From Paradesertivirga superstes (GTDB lineage: Bacteria > Bacteroidota > Bacteroidia > Sphingobacteriales > Sphingobacteriaceae): a stretch of DNA of 64,000 nucleotides. Under the pieces are notes generated by a model. It was not told where the DNA came from and searched no databases. It saw only the letters and a program-made list of their open reading frames with translations. Both the position numbers and the translations under genes were made by a program. The DNA lies in NCBI RefSeq assembly GCF_037622515.1, contig NZ_JBBJCN010000002.1, positions 682,001-746,000 on the forward strand, written 5' to 3'. Positions 27,833 through 36,682 of the stretch are shown here, piece after piece. Position 1 is the stretch's first letter, and each line of letters begins with the position of its first letter.

Positions 27833-28087
27833 CCTTATTAAAAAACTCTGGAATGGTAAATATAACAGTTTTGAGAAATTAAGTTCCGGTTAATTGAGAT
27901 TGATACAGGTTTATATGAAATTATAAGAGTGAACTCAGTATAGTTGATTAAACTAAAAAACCAGCCAATAATCTGTTATTTTATCGAAATACGGTTATGA
28001 AATAATTGAAAATTTTGGAAATTATGTTGGAAGAGATGCTAGTATTTGTATGAGCTGCACTCCCCTGCAGATTTCAATAAAACAAAA

Positions 28088-28109
28088 AAACCCGGTGGGA
28101 ACCGGGTTT
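28088..28109 (-). terminator. Intrinsic terminator of clpC
   Basis: AAACCCGG (28088-28095) pairs with CCGGGTTT (28102-28109). Read on the reverse strand it is followed by a run of T, 14 bases beyond the clpC stop. Confidence 0.85.
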
Positions 28110-28122
28110 CTGCTATAATATA

Positions 28123-30657
28123 TTATTCTTCTTTTTTCTCTTCTTTCTTCTTCTTTCCGGGAGCCTTACGGTTAATCCTGATTTCCTTAGCCTCACTGTC
28201 GAAATCAACCTCCAGTACATCACCGTCTACTAATTCACCTTTTAGAATTTCTTCAGCAATTGGATCTTCCAGGAATTTCTGAATCGCACGTTTTAACGGG
28301 CGGGCGCCGAAATTAGCATCATATCCATTCTCCGCTATGAAATCTTTTGCGGTATCGGTAAGGGTAACTGCATATCCAAGAGCAGTAACCCTGGAGAATA
28401 ATGCTGTTAATTCAATATCAATAATTTTAAAGATATCCTCTTTAGACAGAGAATTAAATACGATTACATCATCGACGCGATTTAAAAACTCTGGTGCAAA
28501 AGCACGTTTCAGAGCATTCTCAATTACACCTCTTGAATGAGTTTCGGCTTGTAAAGCTTTAGCCGAAGTTGTAAAACCAACGCCCTGTCCAAAGTCTTTT
28601 AATTGACGAGCACCGATATTTGAAGTCATGATTACGATAGTATTCCGGAAATCCACTTTTCTTCCAAGGCTATCAGTAAGCTGACCTTCATCCAATACTT
28701 GTAACAAAATATTAAATACATCCGGGTGAGCTTTTTCAATCTCATCCAAAAGAACAACTGCGTATGGCTTACGACGAACTTTTTCAGTCAGCTGTCCGCC
28801 TTCTTCATACCCAACATATCCCGGAGGCGCTCCAACTAAACGAGACACAGCAAATTTTTCCATGTATTCGCTCATATCAATCTGGATCAGTGCATCCTCG
28901 CTGTCGAACATAAAACGGGCAAGCTCCTTAGCTAGTTCAGTTTTACCAACACCTGTCGGCCCAAGGAAGATAAAAGACCCAATTGGCTTTTTAGGATCTT
29001 TCAATCCCGCACGGGTCCGTTGAATAGCCTTGGTGAGTTTTTTAATAGCTTCTTCCTGTCCGATAATCTTATCCGCAATTAATTCAGGCATTGCAAGTAA
29101 TTTCTGGCTGTCGGTTTGCCCGACACGCTGAACAGGAATACCGGTCATCATTGAAACAACTTCAGCAACATTATCTTCAGTTACTGTATAGCGTTTAGTA
29201 CGGGTTTCTGCTTCCCAGGAAGTCTTGGCCCGGTCTAATTCTTCTAACAGATTCTTTTCAGTATCGCGAAGTTTAGCGGCTTCCTCGTATTTCTGGCTTC
29301 TTACAACCTTATTTTTCTCAACTTTAATTTCTTCAATTTTCTGCTCAATATCAATAATTTCCTGAGGGACATGGATATTGGTTAAATGCACTCTTGAACC
29401 GGACTCATCTAAAGCATCAATCGCTTTATCAGGTAAAAACCTGTCGGTAATATAACGTGAAGTTAAAGACACGCAAGCATTTATAGCTTCTGGTGTATAT
29501 GTTACCGCATGATGCTCTTCGTACTTTTCTTTGATTCTATTAAGAATTTCAATGGTTTCATCCGGAGTCGCAGGCTCTATCATCACCTTTTGGAAACGAC
29601 GATCTAATGCGCCGTCTTTTTCAATGTACTGACGATATTCATCAAGCGTAGTTGCTCCGATACATTGAATCTCTCCGCGAGCCAATGCCGGTTTAAACAT
29701 ATTTGAAGCATCGAGGGAACCTGAAGCTCCACCGGCGCCAACAATTGTATGAATTTCATCAATGAACAGGATTACATCCGGGGACTTTTCCAGTTCATTC
29801 ATTACAGCTTTCATACGCTCTTCAAACTGACCGCGATATTTTGTTCCGGCCACTAAAGACGCGAGATCAAGAGTTACTACCCGTTTATTAAACAATACAC
29901 GTGATACCTTACGCTGTACAATTCTCAGGGCTAAACCTTCAGCAATAGCTGATTTACCAACCCCTGGTTCACCGATCAGAATCGGATTATTTTTCTTACG
30001 GCGGGAAAGAATCTGAGAAACACGCTCAATTTCTTTATCCCGGCCTACAATAGGATCCAGTTTACCATCTTCGGCAGCTTTTGTTAAATCGCGTCCAAAA
30101 TTATCCAAAACAGGAGTTTTAGACTTAATATCTGACACCTTTTTAGGCTGACTGAATGAAGATTCCTCTTCACGAAAATCATCGTCTCCAGCTGCAGAAC
30201 CCGGAAGTTCATCGCGGAAACCATCTTTATTCTGTTCTACTTCTGCTTTAAACACGTCGTAATTTATGTTATACTGTAGTAAAATTTGTGAGGCAATATT
30301 ATCATCATCCCTAAGAATTGACAATAATAAATGCTCGGTTCCGATCACATCACTTTTGAAGATTTTAGCCTCCAGATAGGTAATCTTAAGAACTTTCTCC
30401 GCTTGCTTGGTAAGCGGGATATTTCCCAGATTTACAGTTGTATTACTTGTACCTTTTACTGCGTCCTCAATCGAGCGACGCAAGCGAGGAGTATCAACAC
30501 CTAAAGTCTTGAGAATTTTTATCGCCATACCATCGCCTTCACGAATAAGCCCCAGCAATAAATGTTCGGTGCCAATATAATCGTGCCCTAAGCGCAATGC
30601 CTCTTCTCTGCTGTAAGAAATTACGTCTTTAACACGTGGTGAAAATTTAGCTTCCAT
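28123..30657 (-). CDS. clpC: ATP-dependent Clp protease ATP-binding subunit ClpC
   Basis: 844 residues. Two Clp_N repeats (HDYIGTEHLLLGLI near 25-38 and IGTEHLLLSIL near 105) are followed by AAA module 1 (Walker A GEPGVGKSA) and a UVR/coiled middle region near 440-470. AAA module 2 (GPTGVGKTELAKE) and the D2-small domain complete it, with a Lys/Glu tail at the C-terminus. It is a hexameric unfoldase feeding ClpP. It is divergent from ettA with a 188-base gap. Confidence 0.96.
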   Translation of the reverse strand: MEAKFSPRVKDVISYSREEALRLGHDYIGTEHLLLGLIREGDGMAIKILKTLGVDTPRLRRSIEDAVKGTSNTTVNLGNIPLTKQAEKVLKITYLEAKIFKSDVIGTEHLLLSILRDDDNIASQILLQYNINYDVFKAEVEQNKDGFRDELPGSAAGDDDFREEESSFSQPKKVSDIKSKTPVLDNFGRDLTKAAEDGKLDPIVGRDKEIERVSQILSRRKKNNPILIGEPGVGKSAIAEGLALRIVQRKVSRVLFNKRVVTLDLASLVAGTKYRGQFEERMKAVMNELEKSPDVILFIDEIHTIVGAGGASGSLDASNMFKPALARGEIQCIGATTLDEYRQYIEKDGALDRRFQKVMIEPATPDETIEILNRIKEKYEEHHAVTYTPEAINACVSLTSRYITDRFLPDKAIDALDESGSRVHLTNIHVPQEIIDIEQKIEEIKVEKNKVVRSQKYEEAAKLRDTEKNLLEELDRAKTSWEAETRTKRYTVTEDNVAEVVSMMTGIPVQRVGQTDSQKLLAMPELIADKIIGQEEAIKKLTKAIQRTRAGLKDPKKPIGSFIFLGPTGVGKTELAKELARFMFDSEDALIQIDMSEYMEKFAVSRLVGAPPGYVGYEEGGQLTEKVRRKPYAVVLLDEIEKAHPDVFNILLQVLDEGQLTDSLGRKVDFRNTIVIMTSNIGARQLKDFGQGVGFTTSAKALQAETHSRGVIENALKRAFAPEFLNRVDDVIVFNSLSKEDIFKIIDIELTALFSRVTALGYAVTLTDTAKDFIAENGYDANFGARPLKRAIQKFLEDPIAEEILKGELVDGDVLEVDFDSEAKEIRINRKAPGKKKKEEKKEE

Positions 30658-30845
30658 TATATAACCTTTCTTCGTCTTAAACGCCCTAATCTATAAATTA
30701 GTTTTATAAATAGCTTGGCGTTATTTGTAATAATTTATCAACAATTACGCCATTTTACTCAAAATAGTTTTTCAACCGTTAAGATAATAAAAATTTATGT
30801 CAATTGCTCAAAATCCCGATATTTACGGCTCAACTTAAAGTAAAA

Positions 30846-32528
30846 ATGGCAGACGAAAAAATAATTTTTTCCATGGCTGGTGTAAACAAGATTTACCCCC
30901 CTCAGAAACAAGTTCTTAAAAATATATACTTATCTTTTTTTTACGGTGCGAAAATCGGAGTCATCGGTTTAAACGGCTCTGGAAAATCTTCACTGTTGAA
31001 AATCATTGCCGGCTTAGATAAGTCTTATCAGGGGGAAGTAGTTTTTTCTCCTGGTTATACGGTAGGATATTTAGCTCAGGAACCTGATTTAGACCCTGAA
31101 AAGACCGTTAGAGAGGTTGTAGAAGAAGGTGTAGCAGAAACTACCGCGGTTTTAAAAGAGTATGAAGAAATAAATGAGCGCTTCGGCCTGCCCGAAGTTT
31201 ACGAAAATGCAGATGAAATGGATAAGCTCCTTGCGCGCCAGGGAGAACTTCAGGATAAGATTGATGCAAGCGGAGCCTGGGAATTAGATTCGAAGCTTGA
31301 GAGAGCAATGGATGCCCTTCGCACTCCGGATCCGGATAGTAAAATTGCCACATTGTCAGGAGGTGAGCGCAGAAGAGTGGCTTTATGCCGGCTTTTACTT
31401 AAAGAACCTGATGTTTTATTGCTTGATGAGCCAACCAACCACCTTGATGCAGAGTCCATCGACTGGCTGGAGCAATTTCTTAAACAATATAAAGGAACTG
31501 TAATTGCTGTAACACACGACAGGTACTTCCTGGATAATGTTGCCGGATGGATACTCGAACTGGATCGTGGGGAAGGAATTCCATGGAAAGGGAATTATTC
31601 TTCATGGCTCGAACAAAAATCAAAACGCCTGGCTCAGGAAGAAAAAACGGAAAGCAAGCGGCAGAAAACTCTCGAGCGCGAGTTGGAATGGGTAAGAATG
31701 GCACCAAAAGCCAGACACGCTAAATCAAAAGCGCGCTTAGCGAATTACGAAAAAATGGCCTCCGAGGATGGCAAAGAAAGAGAAGATAAGCTGGAACTAT
31801 TCATTCCGCCAGGCCCCCGTTTAGGCAATATTGTTATCGAAGCCAATAATGTAAGCAAGGCATATGGCGACAAAGTCCTATTCGACAATCTGAACTTCTC
31901 CTTACCCCCTGCAGGTATAGTAGGTATTATCGGACCCAACGGCGCAGGTAAAACCACCCTGTTTCGCCTGATAACCGGTCAGGAAACCGCTGATGCCGGT
32001 ACGTTTAAGGTGGGAGAAACTGTTGCTCTTGGTTATGTAGATCAAATGCATAATGATTTGGATCCCGAAAAATCTGTTTGGGAGAACATTACAGGTGGCA
32101 ATGAAACTATTTTACTCGGAAATAAACCTATCAATTCCCGGGCATATGTATCTAAATTTAACTTTAACGGGGCCGATCAGCAGAAAAAAGTAAGTGTATT
32201 ATCGGGTGGAGAACGTAATAGAGCTCATTTAGCTATCACTCTAAAAAAGGATTCTAACGTTTTATTACTGGATGAGCCGACCAATGATATAGACGTAAAC
32301 ACTTTACGGGCTCTGGAAGAAGGACTTGAAAACTTCGCAGGTTGTGCAGTAATTATTTCCCACGACCGCTGGTTCCTGGATAGAATTTGCACCCATATCC
32401 TTGCTTTTGAGGGAGATTCACAGGTTAATTTTTTTGAGGGAAACTATTCAGAATACGAAGAAAACAAAAAGAAGCGTCTGGGCGATTCTGCGCCTAAACG
32501 CATCAAATACAAAAAATTAATTTTGTAA
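30846..32528 (+). CDS. ettA: ABC-F ATPase, energy-dependent translational throttle EttA
   Basis: 560 residues from the ATG at 30846. An in-frame TTG at 30804 adds 14 unlikely residues. Two ABC cassettes: Walker A GLNGSGKSS and GPNGAGKTT, signatures LSGGERRRVAL and LSGGERNRAHLA, Walker B VLLLDEPTNHLDA and VLLLDEPTNDIDV. The EttA-type linker (EWVRMAPKARHAKSKAR) interacts with the ribosome. There are no membrane segments. It senses the ATP/ADP ratio at the first elongation step. Confidence 0.95.
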   Translation: MADEKIIFSMAGVNKIYPPQKQVLKNIYLSFFYGAKIGVIGLNGSGKSSLLKIIAGLDKSYQGEVVFSPGYTVGYLAQEPDLDPEKTVREVVEEGVAETTAVLKEYEEINERFGLPEVYENADEMDKLLARQGELQDKIDASGAWELDSKLERAMDALRTPDPDSKIATLSGGERRRVALCRLLLKEPDVLLLDEPTNHLDAESIDWLEQFLKQYKGTVIAVTHDRYFLDNVAGWILELDRGEGIPWKGNYSSWLEQKSKRLAQEEKTESKRQKTLERELEWVRMAPKARHAKSKARLANYEKMASEDGKEREDKLELFIPPGPRLGNIVIEANNVSKAYGDKVLFDNLNFSLPPAGIVGIIGPNGAGKTTLFRLITGQETADAGTFKVGETVALGYVDQMHNDLDPEKSVWENITGGNETILLGNKPINSRAYVSKFNFNGADQQKKVSVLSGGERNRAHLAITLKKDSNVLLLDEPTNDIDVNTLRALEEGLENFAGCAVIISHDRWFLDRICTHILAFEGDSQVNFFEGNYSEYEENKKKRLGDSAPKRIKYKKLIL

Positions 32529-32539
32529 AATTTCTGACT

Positions 32540-32575
32540 GGCTGTCTCCTTCCTAATAAAGGGGACAGCCATATA
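32540..32575 (+). terminator. Hairpin terminator after ettA
   Basis: GGCTGTCTCC (32540-32549) pairs with GGGGACAGCC (32561-32570) with one mismatch around an 11-base loop. The downstream T-tract is weak, so terminator strength is uncertain. Confidence 0.55.
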
Positions 32576-32686
32576 CAGGCCCAGAAAGTAACAATTCAAT
32601 TACGGGCATCGATTGTATAATTTCCCTAGGCCCTTTAATTAGTTTAAGCAGGTAAAATAGTTAAATTCGTTCAACTAACTATTTAT

Positions 32687-34021
32687 ATGCATCGCAGAAA
32701 ATTCATACAGCACACAGGCGCCGCTATGGCGGGAGCTTTACTTTCCGACAACTTATTTGCATCCACATTAAAACTTCCTAAAAAACGAATAGCCATGGTA
32801 GGCACAGGCCACCGTGGCACAGGTATGTGGGGAACAGACGTAATTAAAGAATACGCTGACAGTGTAGAATTTGTGGGATTATGTGATAAAAATTCAGGCA
32901 GGGTTGCCACAGCAAAAAGAATGATGAACCTGTCTTGCCCAACTTACGTGGATCTGGATAAAATGTTGAAAGAAACAAAACCAGAGATCCTGATTGTGAC
33001 CACAATGGACAGCACTCACCATGAACAGATTGTGAAGGGTCTTGAAGCGGGGGCGGATATTATCACAGAAAAACCAATGACCACCGACGAAAAGAAATGT
33101 CAGATGATTCTGGATGCAGAGAGAAAAACCGGCAAAAAAGTTCATGTCACATTCAACTACAGATATTCACCGCACAGACAAAAAATCTATGAACTATTAC
33201 ACAACGACTCTATAGGAAAAGTTACCTCGGTAGATTTCCACTGGTACCTGGATACCTCCCATGGTGCAGATTATTTCCGCCGGTGGCACAGAAAAAGGGA
33301 ATTTGGCGGTTCCTTATTAGTGCACAAAGCAACGCATCACTTTGATTTGCTGAACTGGTGGCTGAACTCTGATCCGGAAGAGGTATATGCGTACGGAAAA
33401 CTTGAGTTTTACGGAAAAAATAATTCGTTCCGCCATACTCATTGCCGGCCATGCCCCCATAAAGACCAATGTAAATTCTACTTCGACATTACCAAAGACA
33501 AACGGTTGATGCAATTGTATGTCGACAATGAAAAATACGATGGTTACCATAGAGATGGTTGTGTATGGAAAGAGGATATTGACATCTTCGATAAAATGGC
33601 TGTACAAATAAAATACGCCAACGATGTTCAGGTAAGCTACTCGCTCACTACTTACTCGCCATATGAAGGCTACCGGATTTCATTTAATGGAACCAAGGGA
33701 AAACTGGATGCATGGATCCATGAAAAGCAGCCCTGGGAAATGGAGAAATATGATGAGATACAACTAACAAAAAACTTTGGCAAAACCGAATACATCAGAA
33801 TTGACAATACAGAAGCGGGCCATGGAGGCGGTGACGCACGCTTAAGAAAACAATTGTTTAATCCAGGGGCCGACCCCTATAAACAAGGAGCAGGAAGCCG
33901 CGACGGGGCAATGTCATGCCTAATAGGAATTGCCGCCAGAAACAGTATAGATAAAGGCGAACCCATAAAAATTAAGAAATTAACTTCTTTAGATCCGCAT
34001 CCAACCCGCGGGCAGGTATAA
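32687..34021 (+). CDS. Tat-exported Gfo/Idh/MocA-family oxidoreductase with a Cys cluster
   Basis: 444 residues. Tat leader HRRKFIQHTGAAMAG, Rossmann motif VGTGHRGTG (38-46), EKPM at 128-131 and the substrate-region HKATHHFDLLNWW. An insertion carries C253-x2-C256-x5-C262 and C292, a possible metal or disulfide site. Export with bound NAD(P) is inferred. It is monocistronic with its own terminator and unlinked to the other two Gfo/Idh genes at 19-22.7 kb. Confidence 0.88.
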   Translation: MHRRKFIQHTGAAMAGALLSDNLFASTLKLPKKRIAMVGTGHRGTGMWGTDVIKEYADSVEFVGLCDKNSGRVATAKRMMNLSCPTYVDLDKMLKETKPEILIVTTMDSTHHEQIVKGLEAGADIITEKPMTTDEKKCQMILDAERKTGKKVHVTFNYRYSPHRQKIYELLHNDSIGKVTSVDFHWYLDTSHGADYFRRWHRKREFGGSLLVHKATHHFDLLNWWLNSDPEEVYAYGKLEFYGKNNSFRHTHCRPCPHKDQCKFYFDITKDKRLMQLYVDNEKYDGYHRDGCVWKEDIDIFDKMAVQIKYANDVQVSYSLTTYSPYEGYRISFNGTKGKLDAWIHEKQPWEMEKYDEIQLTKNFGKTEYIRIDNTEAGHGGGDARLRKQLFNPGADPYKQGAGSRDGAMSCLIGIAARNSIDKGEPIKIKKLTSLDPHPTRGQV

Positions 34022-34024
34022 CAA

Positions 34025-34056
34025 AAAAAGGGAGATGCGATGGCATCTCCCTTTTT
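34025..34056 (+). terminator. Strong intrinsic terminator
   Basis: GGGAGATGC (34030-34038) and GCATCTCCC (34043-34051) pair perfectly around a 4-base loop, flanked by AAAAA and TTTTT. It sits just after the Gfo/Idh stop codon. Confidence 0.92.
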
Positions 34057-34108
34057 CATTATATTTTTCAGACTTCGCTAAATTCATTCTTGTTTGCCTC
34101 AGGTATGC

Positions 34109-34960
34109 TCAGATGGTTTCATTAAACCATTTTTCAATCTCGTCCAAAATTTTCTGTGAATTTGATGGAGTTAAAAGCTCATGGCCTTCGTCGAATAGTA
34201 CTACCTTGTGTTTAACATTCAGTTGAGCCAGCTTTACACCCAGGTCATTCGCCTGTTTAACAGGCACAATGTCATCCCGCAAGCCATGCAAAATTAATGT
34301 AGGTTTAGATAGAGAATTTGCCCTAAGTAAGGGACTCGCCTGAACAAACAAGGGGAAATTTATCTGATTAAATTCCGCACCCAGAAACAGTTGAACAGCA
34401 GCAGCCTGCTGAAGCCCGATTCCCTGGGTATCAGTAAAATTTGCAGGACCAGACGCCGAAACAACCGATTTAATTTTATCATTAACATTATATCCATAAG
34501 TATAAAGGAGAGCCAGATGAGCCCCCGCACTTACACCGATCAACCCGAATTTATCTGATGAAATATTCCATTCGGAAGCTTTTACCGATACATAATTTAC
34601 TACTGCCCCAATATCTGCCTGCTGAGCAGGGTGTATATTATTTTCCGCAGTTCCTGCTAAGCGGTAATTCATATTGATCACGGCAAAGCCCTTATCCCGG
34701 AAATATAATGATTGCGCTGTATATTCGTTTTTATCCCCATCAGACCAGGCGCCTCCATGAAGAAGAATAATTACTTTCGTGTTGGCGGCCCTTCCTTGCG
34801 GAAGATAAACATCCATCCTATTTTTCTGATCTGCCCCGTAAGAAACATCCGTCATCACACCGGCCTTCAAAGGCTCGTGTTGAACATCATTTTTTTTACA
34901 TGAGGCAACACTAACAACGAATAAGAAAAGAACCAGTCCCTTTAAACCTCGAAATACCAT
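34109..34960 (-). CDS. Alpha/beta-hydrolase lipoprotein, BD-FAE/esterase-like
   Basis: 283 residues from the ATG at 34960. A start at 35005 would bury the signal peptide. The lipoprotein signal ends in VSVASC. The oxyanion motif is LLHGGAWSDGD, the nucleophile elbow GVSAGAHLA, acid Asp in GLRDDIVPV and His in DEGHELLT. HGGxW plus GxSAG places it with BD-FAE/acetylxylan-esterase-like hydrolases that deacylate carbohydrates. The substrate is not known. Confidence 0.87.
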   Translation of the reverse strand: MVFRGLKGLVLFLFVVSVASCKKNDVQHEPLKAGVMTDVSYGADQKNRMDVYLPQGRAANTKVIILLHGGAWSDGDKNEYTAQSLYFRDKGFAVINMNYRLAGTAENNIHPAQQADIGAVVNYVSVKASEWNISSDKFGLIGVSAGAHLALLYTYGYNVNDKIKSVVSASGPANFTDTQGIGLQQAAAVQLFLGAEFNQINFPLFVQASPLLRANSLSKPTLILHGLRDDIVPVKQANDLGVKLAQLNVKHKVVLFDEGHELLTPSNSQKILDEIEKWFNETI

Positions 34961-35173
34961 TGATAGACGCTTTAAACTTAAAGTTAAGACAAAGGAATGT
35001 AACAATAATTTATAATTAAACGTTATTCATATTAAAGACAGTTATAACTGATTGTTAATATGTTAACAAAAAAACAATATGCATTTAATTAATTAAAATA
35101 TATCTTTATTAAACCACATAAATTGCTCGGAGGCATATATGGTTATTAAAAACGAAAACCCAAACTTAATCTT

Positions 35174-35647
35174 ATGACCTGGAAAAAATTTAGTGGTGAA
35201 ATTATTCAAAGTCCAATTTTAGAAGAAGTAGAATACGCTATTGAAAGAGAATCAAAGCTTGGTAATAAACTAAAAGTTTGTATAGGTACAGACTCGCAGG
35301 TGAAAGGGAGTTATACCGACTTTGCTACCGTTATAGTATTTATAAGAGAGAAAAAGGGTGCTTTTATGTTTATCCACCAGGAAAAGAGCACCAGAAAAAT
35401 GAGCATTAAAGAAAGAATGCTATCTGAGGTTCAAAAGTCGATTGAAACCGCTTATGCTTTATGCGATCTGCTTGACCTTTATGATGTGGACCTGGAAGTT
35501 CATGCAGACATTAATACTAATCCTATGTTTAAATCCAACCAGGCTTTGCATGAAGCCATGGGATATATTCTTAGTATGGGATTCGTATTCAAAGCTAAAC
35601 CGGAGGCCTTTGCCAGTTCTACATGTGCAAATAAGATGGTTCAATAA
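35174..35647 (+). CDS. YkuK/DUF458-family RNase H-like protein
   Basis: 157 residues covering the whole family length. The fold is recognised by CIGTDSQVKGS near the first strand (Asp of the RNase H-like core), VIVFIREKKGAFMF, and LEVHADINTNP with a second acidic position. A C-terminal GFVFKAKPEAFASSTCANK completes the match. The activity is unproven. Bacillus YkuK is the namesake. Confidence 0.85.
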   Translation: MTWKKFSGEIIQSPILEEVEYAIERESKLGNKLKVCIGTDSQVKGSYTDFATVIVFIREKKGAFMFIHQEKSTRKMSIKERMLSEVQKSIETAYALCDLLDLYDVDLEVHADINTNPMFKSNQALHEAMGYILSMGFVFKAKPEAFASSTCANKMVQ

Positions 35648-35664
35648 AAAAACGCACCTGGTCA

Positions 35665-36462
35665 CTAAATATCTTTTAATATTTCAAGGACCCTTTCATA
35701 GGACATATCCCGGGCTTTTTTATTAGCCTCTGATGCTTCAGGATCCTGCCCGGCTCGGAAAAAGCCATGCCCTGCCTCATCGTAAATTTTATATAAATAT
35801 TTTTTTCCTGCTTCTTTCATAGCCTTTTCAGACTCCGGAATAGTAGCATTTACACGCTCATCATTGCCGCCATAGAATCCATACACCGGAGCTTTAATTT
35901 TCGCAGCTGATTCGGCATCGGTTACTCCGGTTCCGTAAAACACTAAAGCGGCTGCTAAATCAGGCTGATTCACAGCATACGTAAACGCCTGCCCTCCGCC
36001 CCAGCAAAAACCAATAACAACAACTTTTCCGTTTGCAGCAGGAATCTTTTTGGCATAATTAAATACGCTGTTCAAGTCTTCGGTTACTTTTTCCTGTTTT
36101 AAAGCATATAAGGCTTTAGTTGCATCATCCGGGGTCTTGAAATCAGAAGTTTTACCTCCGTCGGGGCCCATTCCGGAAAGCAAATCCGGAGCAATAGCAA
36201 TGTACCCGGCTGCCGCAAGCTGATCTGTTACACTTCTGGCCCAATCGTTAAGTCCTTTATTTTCATGAATCACAATTACTACAGGAACTTTTTTACTCGC
36301 TTCGGGAAAAGTGATAAAAGAATGCAGCGTTCTGTCGCCTGCTTTTGTTTGAATCCATTCCTGATGACGGGGAGAATTTTTTAAATGCCGGTCTACCCAT
36401 TCCTGCGCATGAGAAGAAGCTGCAAACAGACTAAATACGAAAACAATAAGTAACTTTTTCAT
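35665..36462 (-). CDS. Exported dienelactone-hydrolase family protein
   Basis: 265 residues with a cleavable signal (cut after SSHA, about 19). The nucleophile motif GFCWGGG has Cys as in dienelactone hydrolases, Asp is in YGGNDERV and His in DEAGHGFF. It is presumably a periplasmic hydrolase. The substrate is unknown, because many DLH-family proteins act on esters other than dienelactones. It is convergent with the YkuK gene, whose stop lies 17 bases away. Confidence 0.88.
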   Translation of the reverse strand: MKKLLIVFVFSLFAASSHAQEWVDRHLKNSPRHQEWIQTKAGDRTLHSFITFPEASKKVPVVIVIHENKGLNDWARSVTDQLAAAGYIAIAPDLLSGMGPDGGKTSDFKTPDDATKALYALKQEKVTEDLNSVFNYAKKIPAANGKVVVIGFCWGGGQAFTYAVNQPDLAAALVFYGTGVTDAESAAKIKAPVYGFYGGNDERVNATIPESEKAMKEAGKKYLYKIYDEAGHGFFRAGQDPEASEANKKARDMSYERVLEILKDI

Positions 36463-36682
36463 GGTATATAAGATGAGATGTCAGACGAAAAATTTAATTC
36501 AGGAAAGTTTTACTCCGCTGGCTTTCCAAACAGGAACATTATACAATATAATAAAATTGTAATTGCTTTCTTTTGCTTGTTCTCAAATTCTGCTAAAACT
36601 TGCAGATATGATCCCCAGGGAGTTAAAAAGACCCAGGTTCGGAATTATCTGCAAGGCTTAAAAGCAATTTCTTTGCCGAACT

